A stretch of 46,020 nt of DNA from a virus, in IMG/VR virus record IMGVR_UViG_3300021410_000052, positions 1-46,020 of that record; one strand, given 5' to 3'. Position 1 is the stretch's first letter. Each line of letters begins with the position of its first letter. The notes under the pieces are model-generated. The model had not been told where the DNA came from and searched no databases. It was given only the letters and a program-made list of their open reading frames with translations. Below are positions 16,818-25,106 of this stretch, piece after piece. The translations under genes and the position numbers were made by a program.

Positions 16818-17698
16818 AGCACCGCCCCGTCGTGGCCGCCATCGCGCGAGGCGTAGCGCAGAATGGTGTCCTGCCCCGGGATATGCGGGAAGCCCCGGAA
16901 GTTCGCGACATTCCCGAACTTCGCGCTGCAGGTGGCCAGCCGCTTGTCGCAGCCCGCGCGGGCGATGAAGTTGTCGCCCTCGGCAATGGCACGCACAGGC
17001 GGCTCCAGCAACGTCAGGATCGCAAGCCCGTCGACCAGATCATGGGCCAGCACCTCGGCCCGCCGCCCGGCATTGACGCCGGAGATCCACTCGACCGTGC
17101 CATGGTTGAGCCAGCCCGCCGCGAAGCTGCCGAGCCCTGCGGCCGTGAACGCCCGGTCGCGCAGGATGTCGGTGACCGCGCCCGCGCCCCGGAACGCCGC
17201 CACCTCGAGGTTCACGCCGCAGCGGCTGTCGCCCAGCGCGGCGTCGCAGCCCGCCTGAAACGTCCGCCCGACCGTCTGGCCCAGCACATGGGCAAGGCTG
17301 CGCACCTCGGCCACGAAGGCCACCCGGCCGCGCCGCACCTGGCCGATGGCCCCCCGGCGCAGCAGCACGCGCTGGCCGGGATCGGCCCAGTTCACCCGCC
17401 AGAGCTCGACCTCGGCATTGTCCCAGCGGCCATCGAGGATGTCGGTCTCGGTGATCCGGTCCGAGGAGAGCACCCCCTCGGCATCCTGCGCATCGACCGA
17501 GAGGTCCGATCCTGCCCGCACCTCGGAGGCCGTGAAGCCGCTTTCCGGCTCGAACTCGGTGCCCTCGAAGCTGAGCGTCCGGTCGTGGTCGGTGAAGCCG
17601 AAGGCCACGCCATCGGCGCGTGTGATGCGCCAGCACCAGGCCAGCGTCGTGGTGCCCTCACTGAGATGCGCCTGCAGGGCGGGGGCGAGCTGCTTCAT
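16814..17698 (-). CDS. DUF2163 tail protein (GTA gp13-type)
   Basis: A 294-residue protein of the DUF2163/phage_BR0599 type. It begins MKQLAPALQAHLSEG and has FGFTDHDRTLSFEG early, then GRTFQAGCDAALGDSRCGVN and a C-terminal CDKRLATCSAKFGNVANF with FPHIPGQD. In RcGTA the homologue is part of the baseplate hub and may bind an iron-sulphur cluster through conserved cysteines; paired cysteines are visible here. The ATG at 17698 overlaps the DUF2460 stop. A longer frame to 18064 lies antisense-like over DUF2460 and is rejected. Confidence 0.88.
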   Translation of the reverse strand: MKQLAPALQAHLSEGTTTLAWCWRITRADGVAFGFTDHDRTLSFEGTEFEPESGFTASEVRAGSDLSVDAQDAEGVLSSDRITETDILDGRWDNAEVELWRVNWADPGQRVLLRRGAIGQVRRGRVAFVAEVRSLAHVLGQTVGRTFQAGCDAALGDSRCGVNLEVAAFRGAGAVTDILRDRAFTAAGLGSFAAGWLNHGTVEWISGVNAGRRAEVLAHDLVDGLAILTLLEPPVRAIAEGDNFIARAGCDKRLATCSAKFGNVANFRGFPHIPGQDTILRYASRDGGHDGAVL

Positions 17699-18321
17699 CT
17701 GCGGATCTCCAGAAGCGGAATGGAGGCGATCGAGCCGAGGCGCTCGAGGTCGAGCGTCACGTCGAGCGTGTCGGTGTCGAAGCGGACGGCGGTGTCGAAC
17801 TCGAAGCCCGCGGTGACGGGGACGCCTGCGCCGGGGGCCGAGCCGAAGGTGACGAGGCCGGTGGTCGTGTCGACGGACCAGCCCGAGAGCTGCTCGGTCC
17901 CGCCCAGCGCGACGCGCACCGTGCCCGCGACGGGCTTGGTGATCGCCCGTGTCCAGAACTGCGGGCCGGAGGCGTAGCGCTTTGCCAACTGGAACGCCGT
18001 CCTCACCCCGTCGCCGGTGCCGAGCGGCTGGTCCAGCGGCGAGGGCGTGCCCGAGGGTAGGCATGACTTGTGATCGCCCCAGTCCTTGAAGCGAAAGCCG
18101 TGGAGGCGCCCGTTGCGGGCCTCGAAGAAGGCTACGACGGCGGCGAGATCGTCGGCGCGGCGGATGCCGTAGGCGACGTCGTAGCGGCGGCGCGAGTTGG
18201 CCCAGCTCGCGTTGCGCTCCTCGTCGCCGCTCGCAAGTTCCACCACCTGCGTGCGCCGTTCCGGCCCGCCGCGCGCGCCACGGCTGATCGCGTCCGGAAA
18301 CCGGACCTCGTGAAAGGACAT
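17695..18321 (-). CDS. DUF2460 distal tail protein (GTA gp12-type)
   Basis: A 208-residue protein matching the DUF2460 family: it starts MSFHEVRFPDAISRGARGGP and contains RRADDLAAVVAFFEARNGR, HGFRFKDWGDHKS and GDGVRTAFQL. In RcGTA the homologue is the distal tail protein that joins the tube to the baseplate hub. It lies 11 bases after the tape measure gene and overlaps the DUF2163 gene by four bases. Confidence 0.9.
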   Translation of the reverse strand: MSFHEVRFPDAISRGARGGPERRTQVVELASGDEERNASWANSRRRYDVAYGIRRADDLAAVVAFFEARNGRLHGFRFKDWGDHKSCLPSGTPSPLDQPLGTGDGVRTAFQLAKRYASGPQFWTRAITKPVAGTVRVALGGTEQLSGWSVDTTTGLVTFGSAPGAGVPVTAGFEFDTAVRFDTDTLDVTLDLERLGSIASIPLLEIRR

Positions 18322-18332
18322 GCTCGGGATCC

Positions 18333-20507
18333 TCAGAGACCGCGGCGGCCCATCGACACCGCGCGGGCGATGTCGGCGGCGACTTGTGTCCGCGAATGGC
18401 GGAAGCTGTCCGCGTCGCGGGTCATGATGGTGACGTTGACGGAGGGCGCGCTGCCGCGCCCGCCGTATCCCGCAGCCTCGCGGCGCGAGAGCACGCGCTC
18501 GCCGCGCTGCAGGATGGCAGGCACCTCGTCCGGCTTCAGCCCGACCCAGCCGCCGGAATGCATCCGTGGTGCGCCGGCGAAGGCCAGAGCCGGGACCATC
18601 CGGCCGGGACCGGGAGCGCCCACCGTGCCCCCTGCGTGCAGGACCGAGGCGAACATGCCCCCGGCCCCGCCGAGGACGCCCGACAACAGCCCCGCCAGCG
18701 GACCCAGGATGAAGCGCCGCGCGGCGAGCCGGGCGAGATCGGCGATCATCGAGGTCACCAGATCGCGGAAGTCGAGCTTGCCCTTGCGCACGAAGTCGGC
18801 GACCGCGGTCTCGGCCGCGCCGAACGCCCCAACCAGCGCCTGGCCAATATCGGCCCCGATCTCACGCGCCCTTGCGGCATAGTCGGCGAGCGCGGCGGTG
18901 ACCGCCTGCCAGCCGGTTACGGCTTCCTCGGCACCGGTGGCGGTCTGGGTTCCGGCCTCGCGCCCGGCGGCGCCCGCGCGGCCGGCCGAGGTTTCCGCCT
19001 CATCCAGCGCTTCCGCGACGCGCCGGGCCCCGGCGGCGGCGGCATCGAGCGCACCCTCGGTTTCCGCGCCCGACCCGCGCACCGCCTCCACGAGCGCGGT
19101 GACCGCCTCGCGGACGCCATCGAAGGCGCCTGCGCGGGTGTCCGCCGCGCGCTGGCGGAAGCGTTCGGCCATGGTACCCGCGTTGCTCGCGGCATGATCC
19201 AGCATCGAGGCCCAGGACTGCGCGCCGAACCAGTCGATCTGGAAATCCGCGCCGATCCGGTCGGCCACGGCGTTGAAAGTCGGCCCGATCATCCCGAGGA
19301 AATCGGCCCATTTGCCTGCGAGGAAGGCCATGAGCCGCGTCCAGATGCTCTCGATATCCACGCGCAGGGCCCGGAAGTCGTCGACCAGCGAGCCCATCGT
19401 GGTCTTGATGCCGTCCCAGACCGCGCGGGCCACGTTGCCCATCAGCTCCAGTGCGTTCCCGAAGCCCCCGGCACCCGTGACGAGGCGAGAGAACTGGTAG
19501 ACCAGCTCGCCTGCGCCGACGATCAGCGCGCCGATGCCGGTGCGGATCAGCGCCCCGCGCAGGACCACCAGCGCCGTGGCCAGCCCCCGGACCGACAGCG
19601 CCGCCGCCGCCAGCCCGGCAACCCAGCGCCCGGCCATCAGGGCGGCGAAGGTGGCGGCATAGGAGGTGAGACGCCCGAGGTTGTCGAACACGGTCCGGAT
19701 CGCGATGCCGAGCGGACCGGTGGTGCGCGCCACCGCCGCCATGGCATCGGCCACGGCCTCCAGCGCGGGCGCAGCGGCGACGGCGAGCTGGTTCGAAAGC
19801 CCGCGCCAGATCAGACCCAGCCGCGAGATGGCATCATTGGTCCGCTCGATCTGGCGCGCGTCCTGATCGGAGACCACCACCCCGAAATCCCGCACATCCT
19901 GCGTGGCCTGCCGCAGCGTGGCCGTGTCGATCCGGGTGAAGACCAGCGCCGCCCGGTCGCCGAAGAGCTGCGAGGCGACCGATGCGCGCTCGGCCTCGGG
20001 CACGAGATCCGCGAGCCGATCCTGGATCAGCGCGATCCGCTGGTCGAGCGGCAGGGCCTGCAGCTCTCCCGCCGACAGCCGCAGGCGGCGCAGGGCTTCC
20101 GTCGCGGGTCCGGCCCCGGCGGCGGCCTGGCTCAGCCGCCGCGTCAGCTGCATCGCCGCCTGCTCGACCTGGCCCATCGACACGCCCGCCAGATCGCCCG
20201 CGCGCTCCAGCACCTGAATGCTCTCGACTGTGGTATCCAGCGAGGCCGCAAGCTTCGCCTGCGCATCCACGACGGACAGCCCCGAGCGGATCATCGCCGT
20301 GGCCGCCGCCGCCAGCGCCCCGGCTGCTGCCGCCGCCGCGATCCGCGCGCGCCGCGCGAAGGCGGCAAGCCGGGTGTTGGCAAGCTCCATCTCTCGCGAC
20401 AGCCGTCCGAAGCCGCGCGCCCCGGCCTCGCCGACACCCTCCAGTTCGGCACGCACCTGCCGACCGCCCACCGCCGCAAGGCGGACGGATACGCGTTTCT
20501 CCGTCAT
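18333..20507 (-). CDS. Tail tape measure protein
   Basis: A 724-residue, Ala-rich, mostly helical protein located directly after the frameshifted tail chaperone genes. The N-terminus (MTEKRVSVRLAAVGGRQVRA) leads into long coiled-coil-like stretches, with hydrophobic segments at about 55-75 and 265-320 (AAALSVRGLATALVVL) that may insert in the host membrane on ejection. The C-terminal part (KGKLDFRDLVTSMIADLARL, then a Gly-rich end) matches lambda_T-like tape measure ends. Tape measure proteins set tail length at about 0.15 nm per residue, which would give a tail of roughly 110 nm (estimate). It follows the siphovirus order exactly. Confidence 0.9.
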   Translation of the reverse strand: MTEKRVSVRLAAVGGRQVRAELEGVGEAGARGFGRLSREMELANTRLAAFARRARIAAAAAAGALAAAATAMIRSGLSVVDAQAKLAASLDTTVESIQVLERAGDLAGVSMGQVEQAAMQLTRRLSQAAAGAGPATEALRRLRLSAGELQALPLDQRIALIQDRLADLVPEAERASVASQLFGDRAALVFTRIDTATLRQATQDVRDFGVVVSDQDARQIERTNDAISRLGLIWRGLSNQLAVAAAPALEAVADAMAAVARTTGPLGIAIRTVFDNLGRLTSYAATFAALMAGRWVAGLAAAALSVRGLATALVVLRGALIRTGIGALIVGAGELVYQFSRLVTGAGGFGNALELMGNVARAVWDGIKTTMGSLVDDFRALRVDIESIWTRLMAFLAGKWADFLGMIGPTFNAVADRIGADFQIDWFGAQSWASMLDHAASNAGTMAERFRQRAADTRAGAFDGVREAVTALVEAVRGSGAETEGALDAAAAGARRVAEALDEAETSAGRAGAAGREAGTQTATGAEEAVTGWQAVTAALADYAARAREIGADIGQALVGAFGAAETAVADFVRKGKLDFRDLVTSMIADLARLAARRFILGPLAGLLSGVLGGAGGMFASVLHAGGTVGAPGPGRMVPALAFAGAPRMHSGGWVGLKPDEVPAILQRGERVLSRREAAGYGGRGSAPSVNVTIMTRDADSFRHSRTQVAADIARAVSMGRRGL

Positions 20508-20525
20508 TGGAACCTCTTGGAGGGG

Positions 20526-21190
20526 TCAGCCGCGCTCGGCGGCGAGGGTTTCATTCAGGCGGCGCACCATCACCGCCTCGATGGGCGGCAGGAACTCGGC
20601 CATGGCCAAAGGCGGGACGCCCAGCGCGCGGCCCAGCGCGAGTGCCGCACCCATGTCCCAGCCGATCACCGCGCCGGGGAGGATGCGCAGCTGGCCGCCG
20701 AGGCGTTGTGCGAGGTCCCAGACCTGGATGCCTTCCCAGCTCAGCGGCTGGTTCAGCCTTGCGGGGCAGTCCGGGCAGCCTTGCGGGCACGCCGCGCAGT
20801 AGCCTTCGCCCCCGCCGTAGGACCAGTCGGCGAGAGCGCGGAGGCGTTTTTTTCCTGTTCCAGCAGCAGGCCCTTCGCGACATAGGCCGCCTGGAACGCC
20901 TCGAAGGCGGGCCAGATTTCGAGGAGCGCGTCGATGCCCTCGGGGCTGACACCGACAGGGTTGCCCTCGGCATCGCCGACGCCTTCCCAGTCCAGCACCG
21001 CGCGTCGGGCCACGGCCTTGGCCATGGCGAGCGCCAGTTCCTCGGTCGTGGCCTCGGGCGGCAGGGTCTCGACCGCCGGATCGGCGCGCGCGGACACCAT
21101 CAGCGCGGTGGTCAGCGGGCGCAGCCTCAGCCGCACGCCGGGCAGCAGATCGAGCCAGCGCGGCGCGTTCGTCAGGTCGAGCGTGAGCAT
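20526..21190 (-). CDS. Tail assembly chaperone GT fusion made by -1 ribosomal frameshift
   Basis: Reading the upstream chaperone frame to Asn115 and then shifting -1 at the AAAAAAC heptamer (20846-20852) gives a continuous 221-residue protein ending at the TGA at 20526-20528. The added 106 residues are free of stops and look like real protein: a Cys-rich YCAACPQGCPDCPAR segment, then LSWEGIQVWDLAQRLGGQ and a helical PPIEAVMVRRLNETL end. This second frame has no ATG or GTG in a usable place and no ribosome site near its overlap with the first gene. This matches the G/GT arrangement of siphophages, in which the fusion recruits the tube protein to the tape measure. Direct proof is lacking. Confidence 0.72.
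20753..21190 (-). CDS. Tail assembly chaperone (G-like)
   Basis: A 145-residue protein in the normal frame, starting at ATG 21190 and sharing one base with the tail tube stop (TGATG). It contains PGVRLRLRPLTTALMVSARA, EALDWEG-like AVLDWEGVGDAEG and PAFEAFQAAYVAKG, consistent with the phage tail assembly chaperone type found before tape measure genes in GTA-like clusters. After residue 115 the tail becomes Ala/Arg-rich low-complexity (TARRARKAARTAPQG), as would be expected if that end is a by-product and the -1 frame is the selected one. Confidence 0.8.
   Translation of the reverse strand: MLTLDLTNAPRWLDLLPGVRLRLRPLTTALMVSARADPAVETLPPEATTEELALAMAKAVARRAVLDWEGVGDAEGNPVGVSPEGIDALLEIWPAFEAFQAAYVAKGLLLEQEKNASALSPTGPTAGAKATARRARKAARTAPQG
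20846..20852 (-). promoter_or_regulatory. Programmed -1 frameshift slippery heptamer (A AAA AAC)
   Basis: On the minus strand the bases read GAA AAA AAC in the chaperone frame, inside a run of seven A. This is the canonical X XXY YYZ slippery site: tRNAs on AAA and AAC can slip back one base and keep pairing. The -1 frame after it is open for 106 codons. The downstream sequence is very GC-rich and could form the stimulatory structure, which I have not folded. Confidence 0.75.
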
Positions 21191-22134
21191 CAGTACGTCT
21201 CCCTCTCGTTCACCAGCGTCACCGTGCACATCTGCCCCAGCACTGGATCGACCGCCGCCTGCCAGTCGAAACTGGCCTGGATGCCTTGCGGCCCCGGCAC
21301 CTCGACGCGCGGGCGCGGCAGGTAGACGGCGTGGATGGTGAAGGTCAGGCTCTCGCCCGAGGGCAGCGACCAGCCGAGCTCGATCTCGCACGGATCCCCG
21401 GCGATGGCCTGGTTCGCCAGCACCTGATCGGCGAAGCGCACCTCCATCCGGCCCGTGAGCGCCGCCATGCCGGGGTCGGCGCCGTCGATCCGTCCGTCGG
21501 CGCGGATGGTCTCGATGCGGTCGAGGTTGTTGGCATAGGTGACCTCGGCGGTGACGAGGTTCCCCAGCGCCGCGCCGTTGCGCGTGACCGTGCCGTTGAA
21601 ATGGCCGAAGCGCAGCAGGTCGAGCGCGGCCGGTGTGCCCGCGGCGGTGGTCGCAGCAAGCGCCTCACCCTGCGCGACCAGCCGCGCGGTGGCGGTCAAG
21701 AGCCCCGCGCGCTGCATCTGGAACGAGAGCTGATCGACCACACAGCCTGCGTACATGGCAAAGCGCGGCACCTCGGGCATGGCGACCTCGATGGCCATCG
21801 AGGGCAGCACCCAGCCGCCCGAACGGAACTCGTGCGTGAAGGGGCCGGGCGCGGTGCCGGTGGTCGTCGGCGCCCCGAACGCCCCCTTCAGCCAGAAGCC
21901 GAAGGCATTGGCGTCGATCGGGACGACCACGTCGCCATCCGCGGTCAGCGCATCCTTGATCGGCGCCAGCGGATCGCGGCCGTAGCCCAGAAGCTCGGAG
22001 TTCAGGAGCGGCTGCTCGGCCCCCAGCGTCGTGCTGGCAAACGGCATCCGCGTGTAGCCGCTGGCGGGCGGCGTGCCATAGGTCGTATCGAACGCCAGCG
22101 CCATCTGCGCCCGCGCCCCATGGGCTCGTGCCAT
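21190..22134 (-). CDS. Major tail tube protein
   Basis: A 314-residue protein placed between the tail terminator-like gene and the tail chaperones. It has segments typical of tube proteins of this phage group: FDTTYGTPPASGYTRMPF, GDVVVPIDANAFGFWLKGAF, GCVVDQLSFQMQRAG and VTAEVTYANNLDRIETIR. It should stack in rings to form the tail tube. It is the largest protein of the tube region and mostly beta by composition. The assignment is from gene order plus resemblance; I cannot verify the fold. Confidence 0.82.
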   Translation of the reverse strand: MARAHGARAQMALAFDTTYGTPPASGYTRMPFASTTLGAEQPLLNSELLGYGRDPLAPIKDALTADGDVVVPIDANAFGFWLKGAFGAPTTTGTAPGPFTHEFRSGGWVLPSMAIEVAMPEVPRFAMYAGCVVDQLSFQMQRAGLLTATARLVAQGEALAATTAAGTPAALDLLRFGHFNGTVTRNGAALGNLVTAEVTYANNLDRIETIRADGRIDGADPGMAALTGRMEVRFADQVLANQAIAGDPCEIELGWSLPSGESLTFTIHAVYLPRPRVEVPGPQGIQASFDWQAAVDPVLGQMCTVTLVNERETY

Positions 22135-22160
22135 CGTCTCGTCTCCTGTGGTGTTGGGGG

Positions 22161-22580
22161 TCAGGCCAGCGGGTCGGCCGTAGTGTAGTGCAGGATCACC
22201 GGGATCACGGCCGCCTTGAGGCTGGCCGCACCGTCAACAGGCAGGTCCACCGGGCGCGGGGCTTCCGCCTCGACCCAGTCGCACCGCCCACCCAGTGTCC
22301 GATCACCTGCAATCACGGCGCCAATGCTGGCGCAGAGCGCGGCGAAGGTCGTGTCGCGATCATTGCCCTGCACCACCGCCTCGATCTCGGCGCGGTGCTG
22401 ATAGTGGTAGCGCAGGGGTGACAGCGTCACGCCGGGCTCACCGGGATCGCCGTCGCGCAGGATCATCACGCCGACGGCAGGCACGCGCTCGGGCAGCACC
22501 TCGCCGCGCAGCACCGGTGCATGCGGCACCGTGCGCAACAGGTCCGCCAGGGCGGCGAGGATGGTTTCGCGGGGTGTCAT
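22161..22580 (-). CDS. Tail completion/terminator-like protein
   Basis: A 139-residue protein starting at ATG 22580, which overlaps the stop of the DUF6441 gene. It contains LLRTVPHAPVLRGEVLPERVP, then YHYQHRAEIEAVVQGND and a C-terminal HYTTADPLA. The size and the position just before the tail tube gene match gpU-like tail terminators, which cap the tail and stop tube growth. A longer frame to 22847 is open but covers the DUF6441 gene and lacks a good start. Confidence 0.7.
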   Translation of the reverse strand: MTPRETILAALADLLRTVPHAPVLRGEVLPERVPAVGVMILRDGDPGEPGVTLSPLRYHYQHRAEIEAVVQGNDRDTTFAALCASIGAVIAGDRTLGGRCDWVEAEAPRPVDLPVDGAASLKAAVIPVILHYTTADPLA

Positions 22581-23209
22581 CCGATCTTTCCTTCGACCCA
22601 GTTCGCGACAATCGCGCCTGGGATCGCCTCCTGCGCCTTTGCGGCATCGCGGGCGAGGTCGAGCCGCTTGCGGAGCTGCACCTGCGGCACGAGCAGGAAG
22701 ATCGGCACAGTGGTCACCCCGCGGCCCGTCCTCGATCTGCTCGCCACAGCCCGCCCGCGCGCATTCAGCCGCCCTTCGGCGACCAGCAGGCTCGGACCGT
22801 TTCGCCGATAGACGAAGCGCAGGCGCAAGCCCGAGCGGCGCTCCCATTCGCCCGGCGTGATGCGCCCACCGCGCGAGGATTTCCCCGCGGCGGGCGTGGG
22901 GATCGCCAACCTGAACCCGTTGCGCGACCGGATCAGGGGGCCGGTCTCATGGGCACCGATGATGACCGGGGCCTTCGACCAGACGAATGCGGCCGCGCTG
23001 AGGCTGGGGCGGCCTTTCGGAAACTGCTCCGATCGGATGGTGTTGGCCAGGCGCTGGCCGAGGCCTGCGCCGGTGATCTGCGCGCGCCAGGAGGATTTCA
23101 CGCTGTTGCCGGCCTCGCTGACAGCCTGGCTCACGGCCCGCTCGCCCGCCTTGATCTCGGCGGCCATCATGGCGACGAGGTCCGGCGTGATGTCGAGTTG
23201 CAATCTCAT
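22577..23209 (-). CDS. DUF6441-type phage connector/tail protein
   Basis: A 210-residue basic protein of the DUF6441 type, as I recall it from alphaproteobacterial prophages: MRLQLDITPDLVAMMAAEIK start, SWRAQITGAGLGQRLANTIR, and PIFLLVPQVQLRKRLDLARDA near the end. In lambda-like order it occupies the place of gpZ, a tail completion protein in the same position. It overlaps both neighbours by four bases, so it is translated as part of the connector block. Precise role is inferred. Confidence 0.72.
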   Translation of the reverse strand: MRLQLDITPDLVAMMAAEIKAGERAVSQAVSEAGNSVKSSWRAQITGAGLGQRLANTIRSEQFPKGRPSLSAAAFVWSKAPVIIGAHETGPLIRSRNGFRLAIPTPAAGKSSRGGRITPGEWERRSGLRLRFVYRRNGPSLLVAEGRLNARGRAVASRSRTGRGVTTVPIFLLVPQVQLRKRLDLARDAAKAQEAIPGAIVANWVEGKIG

Positions 23210-23517
23210 GCTGGCCTCAGATGAACGGTCCAGATGAGCCGTTCGCGGTCGCGCACTGGCTCGCCCTGAATGAGAAACGCCTCGCCGCCGATCTCAACCC
23301 GGTCGCCCGGGCGCGGGGCTGGCACCTCGGCCACGCGCAGATCGACGCGCGTGGTCTCGGACCAGAGCCGGGCGTCGCCGAAGCTGGTGACCTCATCCGC
23401 GCGGCGGGTAACCACGCGGACGAGTTTCGGTGCGCCACCGTCCGCGATCCAGGTGGCATCGCGGGCGATGTTGGGATCGGCGAAGAGGTTGTCGATGGCG
23501 GCAGCAAAGACCGACAT
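23206..23517 (-). CDS. Head-tail joining protein (gpFII-like)
   Basis: A 103-residue protein following the capsid gene: MSVFAAAIDNLFADPNIARD start, a beta-rich middle (RVDLRVAEVPAPRPGDRVEI), and GEAFLIQGEPVRDRERLIW at the end. This is the length and style of the phage head-tail joining family to which lambda FII belongs. It forms part of the neck. It lies 11 bases after the major capsid gene and overlaps DUF6441 by four bases. Confidence 0.78.
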   Translation of the reverse strand: MSVFAAAIDNLFADPNIARDATWIADGGAPKLVRVVTRRADEVTSFGDARLWSETTRVDLRVAEVPAPRPGDRVEIGGEAFLIQGEPVRDRERLIWTVHLRPA

Positions 23518-23528
23518 GCGCGCGTCCG

Positions 23529-24551
23529 TCAGTTCGAGCTGTGCAGGCGGATGGCCAGACGTGGCCGCTTGTTCACCGGCAGGATCGAGGCCTCGGTCAT
23601 CAGGTCGATCCAGCGGCCCTTCGCATCCATCATCTGGCGCGCATAAAGCGGCAGACCGACCGTGTTGGCGGTTTCCAGCAGGTTCGCGGGCCCGCCATAG
23701 GTGGTGAAGGTGTCGAACGTGCCCATCGGGAAGGCGATGCCCTCGCCGGTCGGGATCAGCCGCTCCGACGTGCCGTTCGAGAGCGTGACCGAGCCGTTGT
23801 ATTCCTCGAAGAGGATCCCGGCGAAGGGGAAGGCGCGGCGCATGTCCTCGCGCAGCGGCTGGCCGCCGGTGGCCGAGAAGAACTTGTAGGCGTCCTCGGT
23901 CTTCGGGTGGCTGATCAGCTTGTCGAAGAATTCCGAGCTGACCAGCGCATGGGCGGTGGTCATGGTCTCGCCAAGCAGGTTGTCCTCGATCGCGCGCAGC
24001 GTGGTGCGGACCTTGCCCTGGATGTTGGTGCCCGCGGTGCCGAAGACGAAGTCGACCGAGATCTGGTCGAGCCCGAATTCGGTGAAGTAGTTGTAGAGGG
24101 TCGTGCCCGCACCATCCTTCACGATGCCGCGCAGCGCGTTCATCTCCATGTATTCGCGGGTCTGCGCATGCTTGCGGCGCATGAGCGTGAGCTTGCGGTT
24201 CATCACCTCGACCAGCGGATCGGCCGCATCCGAGACGCCCAGCGCGGGCATGCCCTGAATGTCGGCGGGCAGGATCACGTCGTCATGCGGGATCCACGGC
24301 AGGGCGAAGCTGCGCATGGATCGCGCCTCGCGGTTGCCGACGGTGGCGGGGGCGCCCAGCGGGACCGAAGGCAGGAGGCTCAGCACCCCTTCGCGCTGTT
24401 CGATCACAATGGAGCGCTGGGTGACGCCTTCAAAGCGGAAGAGGCCGATCTGGCCGAGGCGGGTGTAGAGGTTGGGCAGGATGTTGATGGCCTGCGTCAT
24501 CTCGGCGAGCGAATAGCCGCCCGCGTCGAACGGGTTGCGGGTGATGGTCAT
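23529..24551 (-). CDS. Major capsid protein (lambda gpE family)
   Basis: A 340-residue protein, the length of lambda E (341). It has typical segments: TRNPFDAGGYSLAEMTQAIN, LPSVPLGAPATVGNREARS, LPADIQGMPAL, MRRKHAQTREYMEMNALRG, and GIAFPMGTFDTFTTYGGPAN near the end. It forms the HK97-fold capsid shell. It sits between gpD and the connector genes, as in lambda. No gap, frameshift or truncation is seen. Confidence 0.93.
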   Translation of the reverse strand: MTITRNPFDAGGYSLAEMTQAINILPNLYTRLGQIGLFRFEGVTQRSIVIEQREGVLSLLPSVPLGAPATVGNREARSMRSFALPWIPHDDVILPADIQGMPALGVSDAADPLVEVMNRKLTLMRRKHAQTREYMEMNALRGIVKDGAGTTLYNYFTEFGLDQISVDFVFGTAGTNIQGKVRTTLRAIEDNLLGETMTTAHALVSSEFFDKLISHPKTEDAYKFFSATGGQPLREDMRRAFPFAGILFEEYNGSVTLSNGTSERLIPTGEGIAFPMGTFDTFTTYGGPANLLETANTVGLPLYARQMMDAKGRWIDLMTEASILPVNKRPRLAIRLHSSN

Positions 24552-24616
24552 GGGGAACTCCGGGGAAAGAGGGGGGCGCGCGAGAGCGCGATGGGGAGAA
24601 CGGCCGATCCGCCCGA

Positions 24617-24997
24617 TCAGGCGGTGTCGCGGGGCACGATGCCGAGCGCGGCCAGCTGGCCGTGCTTGGTGGCGGTCTTGGGCGCGTCATCGACGGTGGC
24701 GTCGAAGACCAGCGCCGCCTTCGAGACGATGGCGGGGCCCCGCGCGACCACCACGCCGATGGCGTCGGTGGCGCTGGCATCGACCGCGTAGAGCAGCACG
24801 GCAGCTGCGGTCTGTGCGCCATCCGAGCCGCCCGAGGTGGCGAGCTTGTATTTGCCGCTGGCGGTGATCCGGCCCAGCACGGCGCCGACAGGATAGTTGG
24901 TCCCTTCGAGCAGGGTGACGGTCTCGCGGTTGAAGTTCGGGTTCACCTCGTACTTGAGGACATCACCCGTCGTGGCGGGCTGGTGAAGGACGGTCAT
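24617..24997 (-). CDS. Head decoration protein (lambda gpD family)
   Basis: A 126-residue protein of the gpD type: MTVLHQPATTGDVLKYEV start, a VTLLEGTNYPVGAVLGRIT segment that matches the strand region of decoration proteins, and a Thr/Ala-rich C-terminal half. It should form trimers that stabilise the expanded capsid. It is preceded by a strong RNA hairpin that separates it from the protease/scaffold gene. Confidence 0.88.
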   Translation of the reverse strand: MTVLHQPATTGDVLKYEVNPNFNRETVTLLEGTNYPVGAVLGRITASGKYKLATSGGSDGAQTAAAVLLYAVDASATDAIGVVVARGPAIVSKAALVFDATVDDAPKTATKHGQLAALGIVPRDTA

Positions 24998-25033
24998 GGC
25001 GGGGTGCCTTTCTCAGGGATTCAGGGATTGAGC

Positions 25034-25059
25034 CCCCCGCCGCGGGGATGCGGCGGGGG
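25034..25059. terminator. Perfect 10-bp hairpin between scaffold and gpD genes
   Basis: CCCCCGCCGC pairs with GCGGCGGGGG around a 6-base loop. It lies in the 109-base gap before the decoration and capsid genes on the minus strand. There is no T-run after it, so it more likely protects or partly separates the highly expressed gpD-gpE transcript than ends transcription. A short direct repeat (TCAGGGAT) lies beside it at about 25014-25028. Confidence 0.45.
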
Positions 25060-25106
25060 TGAGGGACGGGCGGTTTCAGGGGGGCGGTGGTGGGGGGTGT
25101 CGGTCG

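Noticed and set aside
17699-18064. N-terminal extension of the DUF2163 frame
   Set aside because: Lies over DUF2460 in another frame and is Arg/Ala-rich; the ATG at 17698 gives the family's normal start.
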